Below, piece after piece: positions 9,723-22,220 of a DNA stretch of 64,000 bases. The stretch is from Branchiostoma belcheri. Its lineage: Eukaryota; Chordata; Leptocardii; Amphioxiformes; Branchiostomatidae. The stretch is taken from assembly GCF_001625305.1 (NCBI RefSeq), contig NW_017803843.1:3281090-3345089 (forward strand), written 5' to 3'. The number at the start of each line of letters is the position of its first letter. Position 1 is the first letter of the stretch. The notes under the pieces are model-generated. The model saw only the letters and a list, made by a program, of their open reading frames with translations, was not told the origin of the DNA and made no database searches. Position numbers and translations under genes: made by a program.

Positions 9723-11262
9723 TACCTCCGCGCGGACATGTATCATTACCGTGCCGGGCGACGCGCCTATTTTTGGCCACGTGCCTCGGTCAAGGCAGGT
9801 GACAACAAAGCAGGTGTTTCAGTCCCATTTCAAGTGCGGACATGAAGTTATGCGGTCTCCGCATTCCAAGACGTTTAAACTCCAATTTTTGCGCCTGAAA
9901 AGGACGCTTTTATTCCTTTTTGAAATCCAATCTTGACTGAGAACACAACGTTGTATACATCTGCTCTCGTACTTTCACTGCTCAAGTGTCCTTCCTCTAA
10001 CAATAGTCTCGGCGGTGTTACACACCACGTCACGCCGGCTTCCCGTGAGGTCCGGCGGCGCTGTGCTGCATGTTGTGCAGGAGCCCGCCGCTGCGCTGGC
10101 AACGGACAAGGAAAGGACGTCATCCGATTCAAAACATTCGCATTGAGCTCCGGAGTGCAGAATAACCTCCCACAACGCCGACCGGTTTTGAATGGCCGGA
10201 GGGGTAATGGAAAAGCCATTTCTCTTCAAGACATGTCGGACTGTTTAAGACAACGCCTTTGTTGAATGTTCCCTCTCCTTAACTACGAGATAAGACGGAG
10301 TTATTTCTCCCCGATTGGCAGTCTGGTGGCAAGACGGACTGTACTTAGTTTGCACGTTACCTTCCAAACTTGAGTCCTTGTGGATTTTGTCTGAGCACGA
10401 CGTCCTAGCTGTTTGTGACCTTACATAAGTTGCCAACCATGAGTGAAACACCGTTCGATGGGGTGGACTTGTAGCGTTCTTCTGGAGTTTACGTAAGGTA
10501 AGGTGCGTCTATAAACTTTAAACCAGGCTTAAGCTTATGACTTTGCAACATTCTACATGAGTGTCCGTACATGACAAACTACACTTGGTCCTTTGTACAC
10601 CCATATCATCGGGTTTCAAGAAAGGATTTTTATCCATCCATACTGTTGGTTTGAATTGTGTAGTACATTCATTCCTATGATATCCATTATCAGTGTTGTT
10701 AGGCCAAAGTATCATGTTGTCACGACCGCTGATGGACCCTTCCCACTAAGGCGGCTGCTGTTTAAGAGACAAATACTCTCGAGATCTCATCCAGACGAAT
10801 TTCATTGATGAAGTTTGTGCGTTTTTCGTCTTTCAACTCAAATATGCATACTATTACATCGTGAATCATATTCCAATTATAAAGTCATAGGTCATACAAA
10901 TCCAATTTTCTAGGTGTTTGGTGTAGACGTCCATACCCGTGGATAGTATTTATCTTAACAAACTGTAGTGATACATTGTAGGGTAGGGTAGGACCACACG
11001 ATCCCCCAATCCAACGTGAACTTGTCGGGGTTTATTTTGATAACGATACAAATTACAACACCAAGTAGTCTGATTCTTTACCTGTCGAGCCCGTATCTTC
11101 TCAAACCTAAAACATACATACGGCGATATCGTCGGTGGAAAAAAACTTCAATCGTAAGTGCGTCATACAATATTTCACATCTTGTACCTACTGCACGAAT
11201 CTGGTGTGTTACCAATAAACATTAAACTTTACCGTTTACGAATCTACATCTACATAACGTCC

Positions 11263-11300
11263 AAAACAAACAAACAAACAAACAAACAAACAAACAAACA
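11263..11300 (+). repeat. (CAAA)n microsatellite
   Basis: An almost perfect run of AAAC units. Confidence 0.9.
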
Positions 11301-12052
11301 GATGTTGTCCATGGTAACGGTTAACCGTGTAGATATACCCTACTTGTTTCAGATGTTATGGAGGTAATGTCAGATTAGAAGTCAGTAATCATCGATCTGC
11401 AGTTGCGGATTTATTCTGAGATATCTGCGCGTGCGTCTAACTTGTTTCTCTCTGTCTTTCTTTCACCAGTTCCTACCTTCTGCACTGTTTGACTATTAAA
11501 TCTTCTGATGAATGTAAGGATTCGACTTAGCCTCAGCATTTTACGCGTGTTTAGTATGTCGTTCAACATGTAGTTTGTTACCAAAACAGAGGAAAGTACC
11601 TAGACATGAAAATGTACAGCCAAGTTATATTCTGTCAGATATTGACAGTTTTGCACCCATTTAGTACAGAAATGTCTACATTATAACAGTTAGTATGAAA
11701 CAGGGCTCGTTAAAGAGCACTGGATCAAATGTGTACAAATATATTTACTTAACACTGTTAGTAGATCATTGAGATACCAAACAAGGCTTAAGTACCTGGA
11801 CACGGAAGTATTTAGTACCGCTTAAAGCTGTAAAATGTTTACCCTATCTCCAAGCAGAAGTGTGGCTCTGGCTTGTTTTGCCTTAACGTTTATTACGTTA
11901 GCCTGATAACCACCCTGTCCGACTGTGAGCTTCCTGTGGCTTCTTTGGAGCTGGGGGTATTAGAAAATAGAAATTGGGCTTTTTGAAGGGTTTCACGTAT
12001 TTTCTGTCCTCCCCCTGCAGCCTTCCCATGCCTGTGTTCCCGGCCCGCCGCC

Positions 12053-14712
12053 ATGGCGCTGAACGAAGGCCGCTTCCTGGTCATCCAGCGCGCTGAGAAG
12101 CGGAACCGCATGGAGGCGTCCGTGTACAACAAGATGGAGAAGGTGCGCTACAGCCATGCGCAGAAACAGCTGGATGAGGCCAGGGTGGGTTCCCCTCTTT
12201 GTAACTCCTCCCACAAGAACTGTGCACACATGCATTTCTTCGTGTTAGAAATAACAGTCAAAATTTACTTTACTTTACTTTACTTTACTTTACTTTACTT
12301 TACTTTACTTTACTTTACTTTACTTTACTTTACTTTACTTTACTTTACTTTACTTTACTTTACTTTACTTTACTTTACTTTACTTTACTTTACTTTACTT
12401 TACTTTACTTTACTTTACTGATCTTTACTGATCTTTACTGATCTTTACTGATCTTTACTGATCTTTACTGATCTTTACTGATCTTTACTGATCTGTACTG
12501 ATCTGTACTGATCTGTACTTTACTGATCTGTACTTTACTGATCTTTACTTTACTGATCTTTACTGATCTTTACTTTACTTTACTGATGAGATGCATATAA
12601 ATTCACCTCTTCAGTAAAGCTGTGTATTTCTGGTTCATAGTACAAAATGTACTAGGGTCTTAACCTGATAGTTCTTGACTGAGTGATTTGCTAAATTACT
12701 CTCGGGATTATGCTAACCACATTAATCCCTTTAAGGTAGTCACACCAGGATGGACCCTTACACTCTTTTCGATGAGTGCCGTGGGTTCTTAAGCGTACGT
12801 GAGGTGTGGCGCATTTTAAACACGGGACCTAGTACCTCTAGCTTTACCTCCCATCTGAGAAGACATTCCTAACCGAAGCTAGATACTGATTTTTCAGAAG
12901 TCAAGCAAAGAAAGAGGTGTAAAGTCCCTTTCCCAAGGGCACGGCATTAGCTGACTTGCTGAGGTTGAACCCAGAACCTTTAGTCAAAAACCATATCGAC
13001 AAGACCACCTTGCCACCATTTGCAACTGGTTCTTCAGTCCACAACTATTTTACATCGTGTTGAGTTGATAATAGCCCGCTTAGTTCTTCTCGGCAGCCGT
13101 GACAACATCACGCCGCTGTTTTGGCCACAAACGCAGCTCACGTTGTGTAACAAAATCCGCCAATTTGCGGTCGGAGTGGGAAGCTGAATAGGCTGTTATT
13201 GTTGGCGCCACACTAAGTGAACCTTTTCCCCCGTGTGGCGCGTTGTTTGTGGTTCCTCCGTTTCCGACAAGACGGCAGAAGTGGTACTTTCACCTGGAAC
13301 TCCTGTCGTCGGGACTTTCACCCGTACTTCCTTCCCCCCCGTGTTCCCGAGTCTTTCAAGACCAACAGGTGGACTTCTGTGATATCTAGTTCTGCACTAG
13401 AGGCTCAGGTTTGGCCTAGTTTGTCACGGCTTCATGTGTTTTACTGTTTTCGCGAGGTCATGTCTGACGGTGTGTAGGGTTCACGTTTATCCAGTGGAGT
13501 GTCCAATTAAGATCTCCTGCTATCTTGAGGTTTGCAGGAAGCGGTTTTACTCAAACGAGTCCTCTGTGACCAACCAGCCAAACTTAAATTCTGTATCTAT
13601 TGTCTATACATTCTGAAGTGTACAGAAGAGTGACTACTTGGTACTCTACTTGGTGTTTTATCCAGCCTCCTGTACCATGCAAAGGCCATGGAAGTCAGCT
13701 GCAGATTGAAATGTGACAGTTTACATGGTGCCGAATTTATTGCGTGACTTTAAAGTGCAACCTCCTTCTTGTTACCTCCGGCCCACTCTTACTGCCTGGT
13801 CTCTAGGTCGATGTCGGTCAGAAGTCACGTAAAAGGACGAGACGCTCTGAACAAGGGAGACAAAGCTAGGCATGCTTGGGAATGTGAAACGTTTTGGTCC
13901 CGTGTTTGGGGAAATTTGCAAGTTGATCACGGTAAACACACACAACTTTGTTTTAAGACATTCTGTGCTTACAGGGCCTACAGGAGTTGCGTATCCAGCG
14001 TCAGTTCCAGCGCGTGCGCAGAACGGTTGTAGAGAACAACCTTCGGCAGGCCATGCTGCGTCGGCTGGAGAGACAGGCGTCCGACCGGGCACTGGGCGGG
14101 ACCTTCAACCACAACCTCGGCAAGTCAGTCTCAGTTCTGTCTGTTTGTATATGTGTTCCCTGCTGGGCAATACATTGAGCGTGGTCAAATCTTACTTTCC
14201 ACTAAACAGTCCTACACGAAAATGACAGTCTCGATCGTAAACTGGCTTCGGTTTGTCTTAGTTGCAGAATGTATAATACATAATACGCATTTGTTTGTTT
14301 CTTACTTTTTTAAGTATCCTTTATGTACAAGTTAGCTTTTGAGAACACTGAGTCTGGTTTCTTCCATGGCTGTTTGTTCCTCAGGTACGGCGGGTTGAAG
14401 ATGGACTCCCTGAAGCACGAGGTGGACCAGATGCTGAAGGACATGGACCCGGGCGTGCGGCGGGCCAAGCGCGCCCGCAAGCTGCTGGAGAAGGGTCGGC
14501 GGGACGGGCGCATCCGGCCGTACGACATGCACTCCGTCTGCCTCCCGCCCATCGTCGCCGACAACCACGACGAGATCGACATCGTCACGGCCGCGCAGGA
14601 CGGCGGCGCGGGGGAGAAGGGGCCGACCGCCGAGCCCAACCGGACCAAACTCCCGCCGTTACGCACCCTGAAGGCGAGCGTCGGTATTGACGACAGCGAC
14701 GACGATTTGTGA
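12053..14712 (+). CDS. uncharacterised charged coiled-coil protein, three coding exons, 202 aa
   Basis: Exons 12053-12184, 13975-14123 and 14385-14712 splice in frame (phases 0 and 2) through GTGGGT and GTCAGT donors and CTTACAG and CTCAG acceptors. The ATG sits in a near-ideal context (GCCGCCATGG), and the exon begins at 12021 after a CCCCCTGCAG acceptor, so at least one noncoding exon lies upstream. The first two exons encode a Lys/Arg/Glu-rich, probably helical segment (EKRNRMEASVYNKMEKVRY, then RQFQRVRRTVVENNLRQAML). The last exon has a basic patch, MHSVCLPPIVADNHDEIDIV, a disordered acidic/proline stretch, KLPPLRTLKASVG and an acidic end (DDSDDDL). I do not recognise the family. High GC at third positions and three consistent splice joints support it as real. 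A polyadenylation signal is at 15474. Confidence 0.8.
12264..12587 (+). repeat. (TTTAC)n array grading into TGATCTTTAC units
   Basis: About 31 perfect pentamers cover 12264-12418. Ten-base TGATCTTTAC units and then mixed TGATCTGTAC/TTTAC units follow to about 12587. It lies in the first coding intron of the 12-kb gene. Confidence 0.95.
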
Positions 14713-14754
14713 TGAGCTGTGTTTCCATGGAAAATGACATAAAACTGCATTTGT

Positions 14755-14980
14755 ATTGAAACTCGGGTGACGAAATGTTGGTTAAGGGGACGAACTCGAA
14801 GCCCAAAGAGATCAAACTCCCACCACGCCGTTGCACCCTGGAGCCGAGTGTCTGGATTGTCGACAGCGATTCCATGGAAACCGGTGTAAAACTGAACTTA
14901 CAAACATGTGGCGAACAGTCCACTGAAACGTCAGCAGGTGGAGAACATTGGTTGTGCGATGAGAACTGTGTTAACCAGTG
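14755..14980 (+). pseudogene. decayed duplicate of the preceding gene's last-exon end
   Basis: Nucleotides from about 14788 realign with 14615-14755: AAGGGGACGAACTCGAAGCC against the same region of the gene, then AAACTCCC, CACCCTG, GACAGCGA, CCATGGAAA and TAAAACTG in the same order. The translated trace KGTNSKPKEIKLPPRRCTLE parallels KGPTAEPNRTKLPPLRTLK. It carries substitutions and indels and no start of its own, so it is read as a tandem partial duplication inside the 3' UTR. Confidence 0.6.
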
Positions 14981-15473
14981 ATTTACCAACCAGATGGTAC
15001 CATTCACGGGTGACAGAAGACTCACGTGCACCTGTGTGGTTCGACTAGCCCAAGAAATCTCCCAGAAATAAGAAATATTTATCAGAACACCTGTAAATGC
15101 TGTACAGTGTAAGGAGTGGTGAATGAATACCTTCCAATTTGCTCATGCTCTACAAGATTTTGAAAAATATATTATTAAGTTTTTGTAACGTTTTAGTAAA
15201 ATAACGTTACGCGTCGTCCGAATTCCTACTGATGGTTAGATCTTTCAAATTCGAACGTACTAATATCACAAAACTAAACTTTTATCTCAAACTACGAAAA
15301 TGTCTATTACCTTTATATGATAGCAGACCTAACGTTTACAGAAATTTTCTTTACTTTTACTGTACTTCATTTTCTCTTTATATGTCCATACACAATGTTA
15401 ACCATTGTTTGTTTGTTTATTAATTTGTTTGTTCGCTAGGCTTGTTTGTAAATGGTTTTGGGCACATATGTAC

Positions 15474-15479
15474 AATAAA
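15474..15479 (+). terminator. polyadenylation signal AATAAA of the 12-kb gene
   Basis: AATAAA in GTACAATAAAGATTGG, about 760 bases after the stop codon. The surrounding words also resemble the tails of dispersed elements at 20.4 and 33.8 kb, so it may instead mark a retroelement end. Confidence 0.45.
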
Positions 15480-15489
15480 GATTGGATTG

Positions 15490-16999
15490 ATGTTTGAATC
15501 AGTACCATGGACAGAAATTGTTCAAGACTGTGAAGGGCGGATGTGTCCTAAGTTGAAGGAAAGCATGGCGGCACGGTCATGAACACAGCAGAAGCGCCGC
15601 CTTGCGAAGTTTGTTAGGATTGTAGACAGTTTGAATTAATTGAGTTGTAGATGCACTTTGGAGATGTAGTAACACGTTTCAATCTAACCAAAAAAATTCT
15701 GTCTACACGGGGTGTTACTACTGTTAGCGATTCTTATCTTCCTAAATCCTCCCTCAAGTAGCTACAATATAGCCTCTAAAATTTGCTTATTTTTTTCTTG
15801 CTGAATTGTGTTACAGCTACAGTTTCCAACATCTACCGATGTAGTTGTTGAAAACGGGAGCCATTCTAACACGGTAGTAACACGGGAGCCTGCTGTAGAG
15901 GCTAGCCGGGCGTAATTACCGTTAATGGACAGGAGTAAGCCGGCTGCTCGGTCCGCTACTCTCCCGGGACCACCAGAACCGCTCCCGTTCCAAGGGGACC
16001 GACATGGGACCTGTTCCATGACCTTGAACTGTCAGCCAGAAGATCGGCTCCTGGTGATCTTATTCTACAAGTCGTATTTTTAGCTACATGTACACATTTG
16101 TCTTTATTTCTATACGTTGAATTAATACCTATAATCCGTGATCTTAGGAATTTTGACTCCTAATTGGTGGGTGGGGTAATCGTAAAAGGGCGCAGTGTTT
16201 GTGTTATTCGGTTGCCATGGCGACATGATCGTCTAATCCACACCAAGGTCAATCCTAAGACCATCCGATTCGTGGAAATCTAACGTTACGTATTGAGAAC
16301 AAACGCAGGTACGATTGATGACGTGAAATCCGTACAAACTTCCCGAAAAAATCCGAAGAAAGGGCCCACGTTAGAATGTTTTTCGTTTCTGTTTCTTTAT
16401 TTTTGTTCGAACTTCTTTGTCGTAAACGTTTCCTTTGTCCAACATCTAAAGGTGACCTTGTTGTTGTGGTACCGTTAGTGGAAGCCTCAAAACTTGAGCA
16501 CCTGTTAATATGTTTCTGATGTTTCAACAGGGAAAAGACTCTTGAAGATCGCCAGTGATCCTCTCACTGATATATACCGTTACATGTATATGACTGGCGG
16601 ACGGTCCCTAATTCAGACCAATTCCCAATTCCTGATGTAATTGGTAAATGACAGGGAATGCCCCCCACCCCCATCGTCACACGTCACGCTTCCAGGAGAC
16701 ACCATAACAAACATGACGGGCGGGGGTCTACCTGAGGTCAACCCTGGCACGCAACCGGCCCGATCACTCCAACACGGCACGGCCGCGGAGAACACTCTCC
16801 CTCCCCACAAGGTGTAGGCGCTGTTTCTTTAAGGCGTTTTCCACCATCACAAGGCGCGCCTTCTGCACTAATCCAGGTGAGAGTGTGTGAGGATTACCTG
16901 TACGACTGTGTTAATGGCGGTAATTGGTGGGCTGATTTACGGGGTGTTACGTTACACTGTCGCCCTTTCACGTCGTCAGGTGTTTCAATTCTCCGCGCC
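15490..16999. other. noncoding spacer with one X-box
   Basis: No coding region supported. A strong X-box-like palindrome lies at 16211-16224. Confidence 0.4.
16211..16224 (+). promoter_or_regulatory. X-box (RFX-type) motif
   Basis: GTTGCCATGGCGAC, two half-sites of the RFX palindrome with an AT spacer. It lies about 0.9 kb upstream of the candidate first exon ending at 17129. Confidence 0.55.
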
Positions 17000-17129
17000 G
17001 AACAACAAAGTGGCGACGTTTCCGAGCTCTGAGTAGACACAGTTCTGGGTTTATACAGGGACCTTACTGTTCACAACAGCTCGCCTCTAGCACAGCTGCA
17101 CTGACAAACCGCCGTCGTTTCCCCGACAG
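17000..17129 (+). other. candidate noncoding first exon ending in a perfect donor
   Basis: The sequence GACAG followed by GTAAGT at 17130 is a consensus splice donor. The next strong plus-strand acceptor with a coding exon behind it is GTGTTTTCAG at 22211-22220. The 5' boundary given here is arbitrary. The join is inference. Confidence 0.3.
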
Positions 17130-18584
17130 GTAAGTCGGAGATCAAGTAAGACATTAGAAGTGAATCTTTCTTACCTGTACATGTACATACGCTTCGCTTT
17201 CTTTGACCCTGAACCTGTACATGTAGTTCTAAGCCAGTCGCTTTCTTCTTGAATCTTGACTCAAGTGCAAATGGCTAAACCATAGAAGAGAGTAAAAGTC
17301 AAAGGGATCGTGGCTAAGGTACGGCGTACAGACGAATCCATATGTCAACGCTCCCGATGTAAAACTGGCTTCTTTTAGGAGTGGCCAACATGGCGGCAGT
17401 CTTAACGCATGCCAGGTTTGCAAACTTACAGAACGGAAACTACCTGAACACCAGTCATGTACACTGCTTTGTGACGGATGGTTTAACGTCTTGTTGACTT
17501 TAAAAACTGAAACGTCATAATCTTCCAAGTTGTTTTCATCGATGTCACCAGTACCAAGAGTCTGTCGATTAAGGTAGTACCTTAAGTTCAAATTCTTGAA
17601 GTCATTTCCTTGAAGTCAATTCTTCAAGTCATGAAACATTCTTTCATGGTCGCCTACTGTCCGTATGTCGTTGGTAACGTTATAGTTGGTGGATGTACGG
17701 AAATATGAGCAAAACCTGTATCAGTTGTTTGGTCGACGGAGTTCTTTCCAGGCATACCGTACTCAGTTCACAAGCCTACCTTTTTGGGTGTTCGCTGAGA
17801 CCATCCTATGAAGAACAGACGAAATTAAGGGTGTGTAAAATGCAGTGAAGAACAGAGCTATGGTATACGTAAGATATCAGACCCATGTTTATGGAGAGTA
17901 ATACAACACACTATAAGCACATTGAAAATTCGACATCACTTATCCAAACGCCGAGAGTAGTGGTACGCCTCAGTGACGGGCCAAAATCATGCACTTCTCA
18001 ACTCATGGACGCCTTACTTCCAAAACTGCCATTTCATAACAAAACCAGTAAAATAGGGTGGAGAAGGTAAGCATTTTGGTTCTCTGTTGTTGTTGCCAAT
18101 CCCGTCTTCCCTTTCCCACGGGGGTACTCTGTAAGATGGATGTGCGCTAACAATGCTGGAGGCTCTCCACTAATCACAGGTGTTACTTTCTCTCAATCTG
18201 TTGTCTTAAAGATGATGTTTACACCTGAGGCAACCGAGTACTGACTAGCAGAATCTATGAGAGTACGGGAACTGCTCAAAGGGTGTAGCAAATGTTTTGT
18301 ACTTTGATGGTAATTGAAAACACTGCTGGGACGCGCTGCGCTGGGACGGATGAATGTAGCGTTATTGTGTACGGTAGATGTCGACTTCGTTGTAGAGCCC
18401 TCCGGACTTACATTTTTCAATGACGCGAAGTTCCTCATGGCAGTTGGATTCTGACTGCTGAACTAAAAAAATTCAGAACCCGGTCTACACTCAGTACACG
18501 GTGTGCCCATTAACTAGAACCCAGCATAGTGAAAAATTAAAGAAAATACTCGGGGGTCTGCATCGGAGGCCCGGGCAATGACTC

Positions 18585-18680
18585 TGGCGACTGTTGCAGG
18601 GCTGCTCTTAATTACTTGCAGTCTTCTATGTTGTACCGGCAAGGATACTGTAAGCAAGAGAAGTCCTGCAACAGTCGCCA
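18585..18680 (+). ncRNA. hairpin with 16-bp perfect stem, pre-miRNA-like or foldback element
   Basis: TGGCGACTGTTGCAGG at 18585-18600 is the exact reverse complement of 18665-18680. The arms continue to pair inward through CTCTT, CTT, a G-U pair and CAGT, with small bulges, leaving a terminal loop of about 20 bases. The length and imperfect stem resemble a microRNA precursor, but a short foldback transposon would look the same. No known microRNA was recognised. Confidence 0.3.
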
Positions 18681-20320
18681 CGGCTAGGAAATGTCTGTAC
18701 TGTGAAGATTACATGCGCAGGTGTGTTACAAAATGAAGGGTTGATCTGACACTGATAGTAGTTTCCTCGTGTGGCGCCTGAAGCTACACCTGATTCTTAT
18801 CTCACAGATCATTACAGGTTGTCCAGTCATTTGTTCTGATAATCACTCATCAGTCAGAACTCCCAGGAGCTGTTGTGTCCGATGTGTGGCCCCGGGCTGG
18901 CTGAAACAGCCTTAGTGTAATCCCCGAGCAGAAGTGTCCGGCTGGTTTCACACGTGTTTTTGAGACATTTTCAACGGTGAAAAGATGAAAACACTTACCA
19001 CTAGAAGGACATAATATGCAAGATACCACAGAAGCATGCACTTCTAACGGTGAGAAGTAAGTCGCAACAAGCCCGTAGCGATGCCTGGAATGCGAGGCTA
19101 GGTGTGCATGCAATCTTTGTAGATTTGCTGTAATTACTGTCTGATCGAGCGGAAAATCTTCCATGTGTCATGGAACAGCCGGAGGTCCCGTGTCTGAAAA
19201 GAGACACTACCGTTTCTTACTTGTTTGTGGACTACATACTGTACATTGTACAGACTGGGAAAATGGCCCAAACAAGCGATCAGCGTCTACTGGAACAAAT
19301 GCAAACTCCACTTTCGTTCAGGTTTAAAACTCCCAACCACCATGTCTTTGTGCGTCGTTAAAAACCGTTCATTTAATTCTGTTTGCCCTTCAGATGTTTG
19401 CAAGGGTCGTTTCAAACATGGCGTCATCGCCATGGCAACCGGGACGCCTGGTGACGTCACGTACGCCTTGTTTGCCGAGAGTTCGGCAGCGTTTCTTTGA
19501 ATTAGCAACCAATTTAAAATCACCGCTTCTTTCTAATGTTTCCTAAACATTACCATGCCGACCGAGTGAGAGCGGAAAGCTCAAATTTGAATGTTCACAA
19601 CGTTACATTCCTCCGACTGAACCGTGGTTTACTATCTTTAACCTAACCTGCGTATTTAACCTCGGCTCTGTTGTCTGAATGCTTGTTTTGGCAACTGAGA
19701 ACTAATGGAACGAAAATCACATTTCTCACACGTCTCCACTGATCGGCGTGTTTTGAAAACTCTGGTGTGGACGGGCCGGCATTCTTCCGCGCCAATGTCA
19801 TTATCACAGACGACCTACTCTGGCATGCTGACATTGGCCTGTGTTGTTCGCGCCTGTGGGAGCGTACTGCTGTCCTTTGCGTGCTTTGTTTCCCCTGTCA
19901 CGACGCCGAGACATGCTTCTAGACGACTCGTGACAGAGGAAATGTTGCAGAACTACCTAAGCTCTGATCAGATGTAAGGATCAATGTTTTATAGTCTTGT
20001 GTCCATCCCTGTTATAGATATTTGGCAGGTATGGATACAAGACTATGTATAAATCTGCTTGGGGATTATCCTCCGGTCACTTTCTCCGTAAAACTTACAT
20101 AGACATGCTTGACGCTGCGCTCTCTATTCATCGAAAAAGCAAATGAATAATTCTTAAGATCGATAAAAAGACACAATATAAAGTACACGTATTAAGACAG
20201 CTATAGGCGCTGCTTGTCGTGTAAAAAATTTGATACATTTGATATTAGAAGGACGCTACATCTTTAGGCTCAGCGAAAAAAAAAATCAGCGCTGAAATAT
20301 CCAGGCCTATAACTGACTTG

Positions 20321-20351
20321 CTATGTATGTATGTATGTATGTATGTATGTC
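20321..20351 (+). repeat. (TATG)n microsatellite
   Basis: Seven tandem TATG units. Confidence 0.9.
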
Positions 20352-20419
20352 TAAGTCAAGTAGTGTATCTTTTGTCTCCACTTTTCTACATACGTTTGTT
20401 ATGTGTCTGTTAAGTCTTG

Positions 20420-20462
20420 ACCTGTACCTAGCCCGTCGTGGCATGAATGTACAATAAAGGTA
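20420..20462 (+). repeat. 3' tail of a retroelement-like dispersed repeat
   Basis: CCTAGCCCGTCGTGGCATGA followed by ATGTACAATAAAGG. Related tails occur at 15452-15485, 33815-33850 and 62890-62985, and inverted at 59812-59900. Confidence 0.4.
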
Positions 20463-22220
20463 TTTCACTACATAGTACTACGGCGCAGCATCACTACCGC
20501 ATTTGCCTCTATCGCTGTCTTCAAGATTTCAAATTCCGTGTATGGTCTTATCGTTTTGTACATGCCTTCTACCTACTGCACAGCAACATTCGCAAGAAAG
20601 GATGGCTTGAGCACTGCCACAATGGCGCCATCGCCCGATTGAATACCGAACTGCAGTGAACTCTGGCATTTCACTCCTCTCCTTGAAACCTTCCCGAAAG
20701 GTGACGCGTTTGTTATGGTTTGTTGGCGCAATTTCACGGTGTATGACGGCACAACTTCACCCTAACCCGATCCGTGTTGCCGTCGCTACCGTTACCGAGA
20801 CCTCCCTCGCCATACGGGCGGCCTCAACACCTGCCCCGCCCCGCCTACAAAAATATCCGGGTCGGTGGGAACCTCGTCGTGTTTGGGATTCCGTAAACAT
20901 GCCGGAAAATTGTTCAGGTAACTGTATCCGCGTGGCTGCGATTCCGTCACGTCACCGCCGCCGTAGGTGTTCTTCTGTGCAGTTTGTCACGACGATTTAC
21001 AGCAGACTACAAGGAATCCGTCGCAGGTCTTCGGAATTTGTGAAACTTAGAACTAGGAGTTATATGTTGTAAAGTTGCACTTGTTATCATCGAGAATACC
21101 ATAGTGGCGTTTTCCTCAGGCATGGTCTGTACGGTGTACCCAGTTTGTAACATAAGCAGCTGTCTCGAAATACCCGAAGAACGGACGTTTTACACCAAAG
21201 GATGATCAATGCGCAGAAGTATATTTTGTACGCAGAACACCTGTTTTTCTGCCCATTATTGAGTCGTTTCCAAGTTCATTTCCCACCCTTGAACGTGGGA
21301 ACATTCTAACAATGTCTCGCCAAGGGTCGCGGGACAATAAATCACAGTCAAGACCCGGCATTCATGCGGCGTTTCCTTGTAGTGCGTGAAGTTTATATTT
21401 GCACAGTAAGTTCAATATAATTGGCAGGAAATGGCGATTATAGCAGCAATATTTCACCTTAAATTGGACAATCTAACGGAATTGTTTTCACAACAAAGAT
21501 GTCATAGTAGTTCATGCTGCGTACGTCTTTGCAAATTAAAGAATGAAGTCGACACAACAGTTTGGTGGGAATCAGACTCGGCATCCAAATGTTAAAGGGA
21601 AACTGCCCTTTAAATTAAGATGAAGTGTAGATGTACAATGCCAACCACTTGGGCAGCTGACAAATGGAAATTGGCTAAATATGTTTGTTATAAGTTTTTT
21701 TGTTTATATGGCAAGCTAACTCCATTATTCCCCGTAATTGGCCCATTTTTTAAATTTTGTAATAAACCACAGGAGCCAGGTGAGGCCTAGGCTCGGTGTT
21801 GTAACAGTTGGTTGGAGGAGAATCCTTCCGTAGAAAAGACAGCAAACATCACCATGACAGGACTGGGGACAAAAGGACGGGAGGGTCCTCTCTGTCCTAC
21901 AACAGGACACAAATATGTCAAACATGCCGGTCCCAGTTTGATTGTTTTCATAGGTGTTGGCAGTGATTATCACTCTCGAGCTCTCGCGTGAACATTAAGT
22001 CGCGTCGTTTCTTTCTCCTCGTCTTGAGGGGTATTTGCGGCTTGAGGCGAGTAGAAAAGAGTCTATTCAGGGTCTCATTCACTCCTCCATTGTGCGCGGT
22101 TGTGAAGCCGGGGTCACTTGAGTTTGCGCTGAGTCCATATTTAACAGAAAAGTCCCCGGCTCTACGCTGGCCCTTTGTTGTTCAGTAGCCCCTGACGACT
22201 ACTTCTCTCTGTGTTTTCAG

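Larger units (their letters stand above)
8494..12020. other. noncoding spacer, 3.5 kb
   Basis: No supported gene. It contains a copy of a palindromic dispersed repeat near 9628-9722, a (CAAA)n tract at 11263-11300, a degraded X-box at 11305-11318 and one exact TCTGCTTGGAGA word on the minus strand at 11847-11858. Upstream noncoding exons of the 12-kb gene could lie here but I could not identify them. Confidence 0.4.
17130..22220 (+). other. putative 5.1-kb first intron, noncoding
   Basis: No protein-coding exon supported. It contains a 96-base hairpin at 18585-18680, a degraded X-box at 19426-19439, a (TATG)n tract at 20321-20351 and a retroelement-like tail near 20420-20462. Confidence 0.35.

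Noticed and set aside
12053-12421. 122-residue frame ending in Leu-Tyr-Phe-Thr repeats
   Set aside because: Read-through of the first coding exon into the intronic TTTAC array; the real exon ends at 12184.
20656-21072. 138-residue plus-strand frame
   Set aside because: No conserved motif, no splice support and irregular composition.
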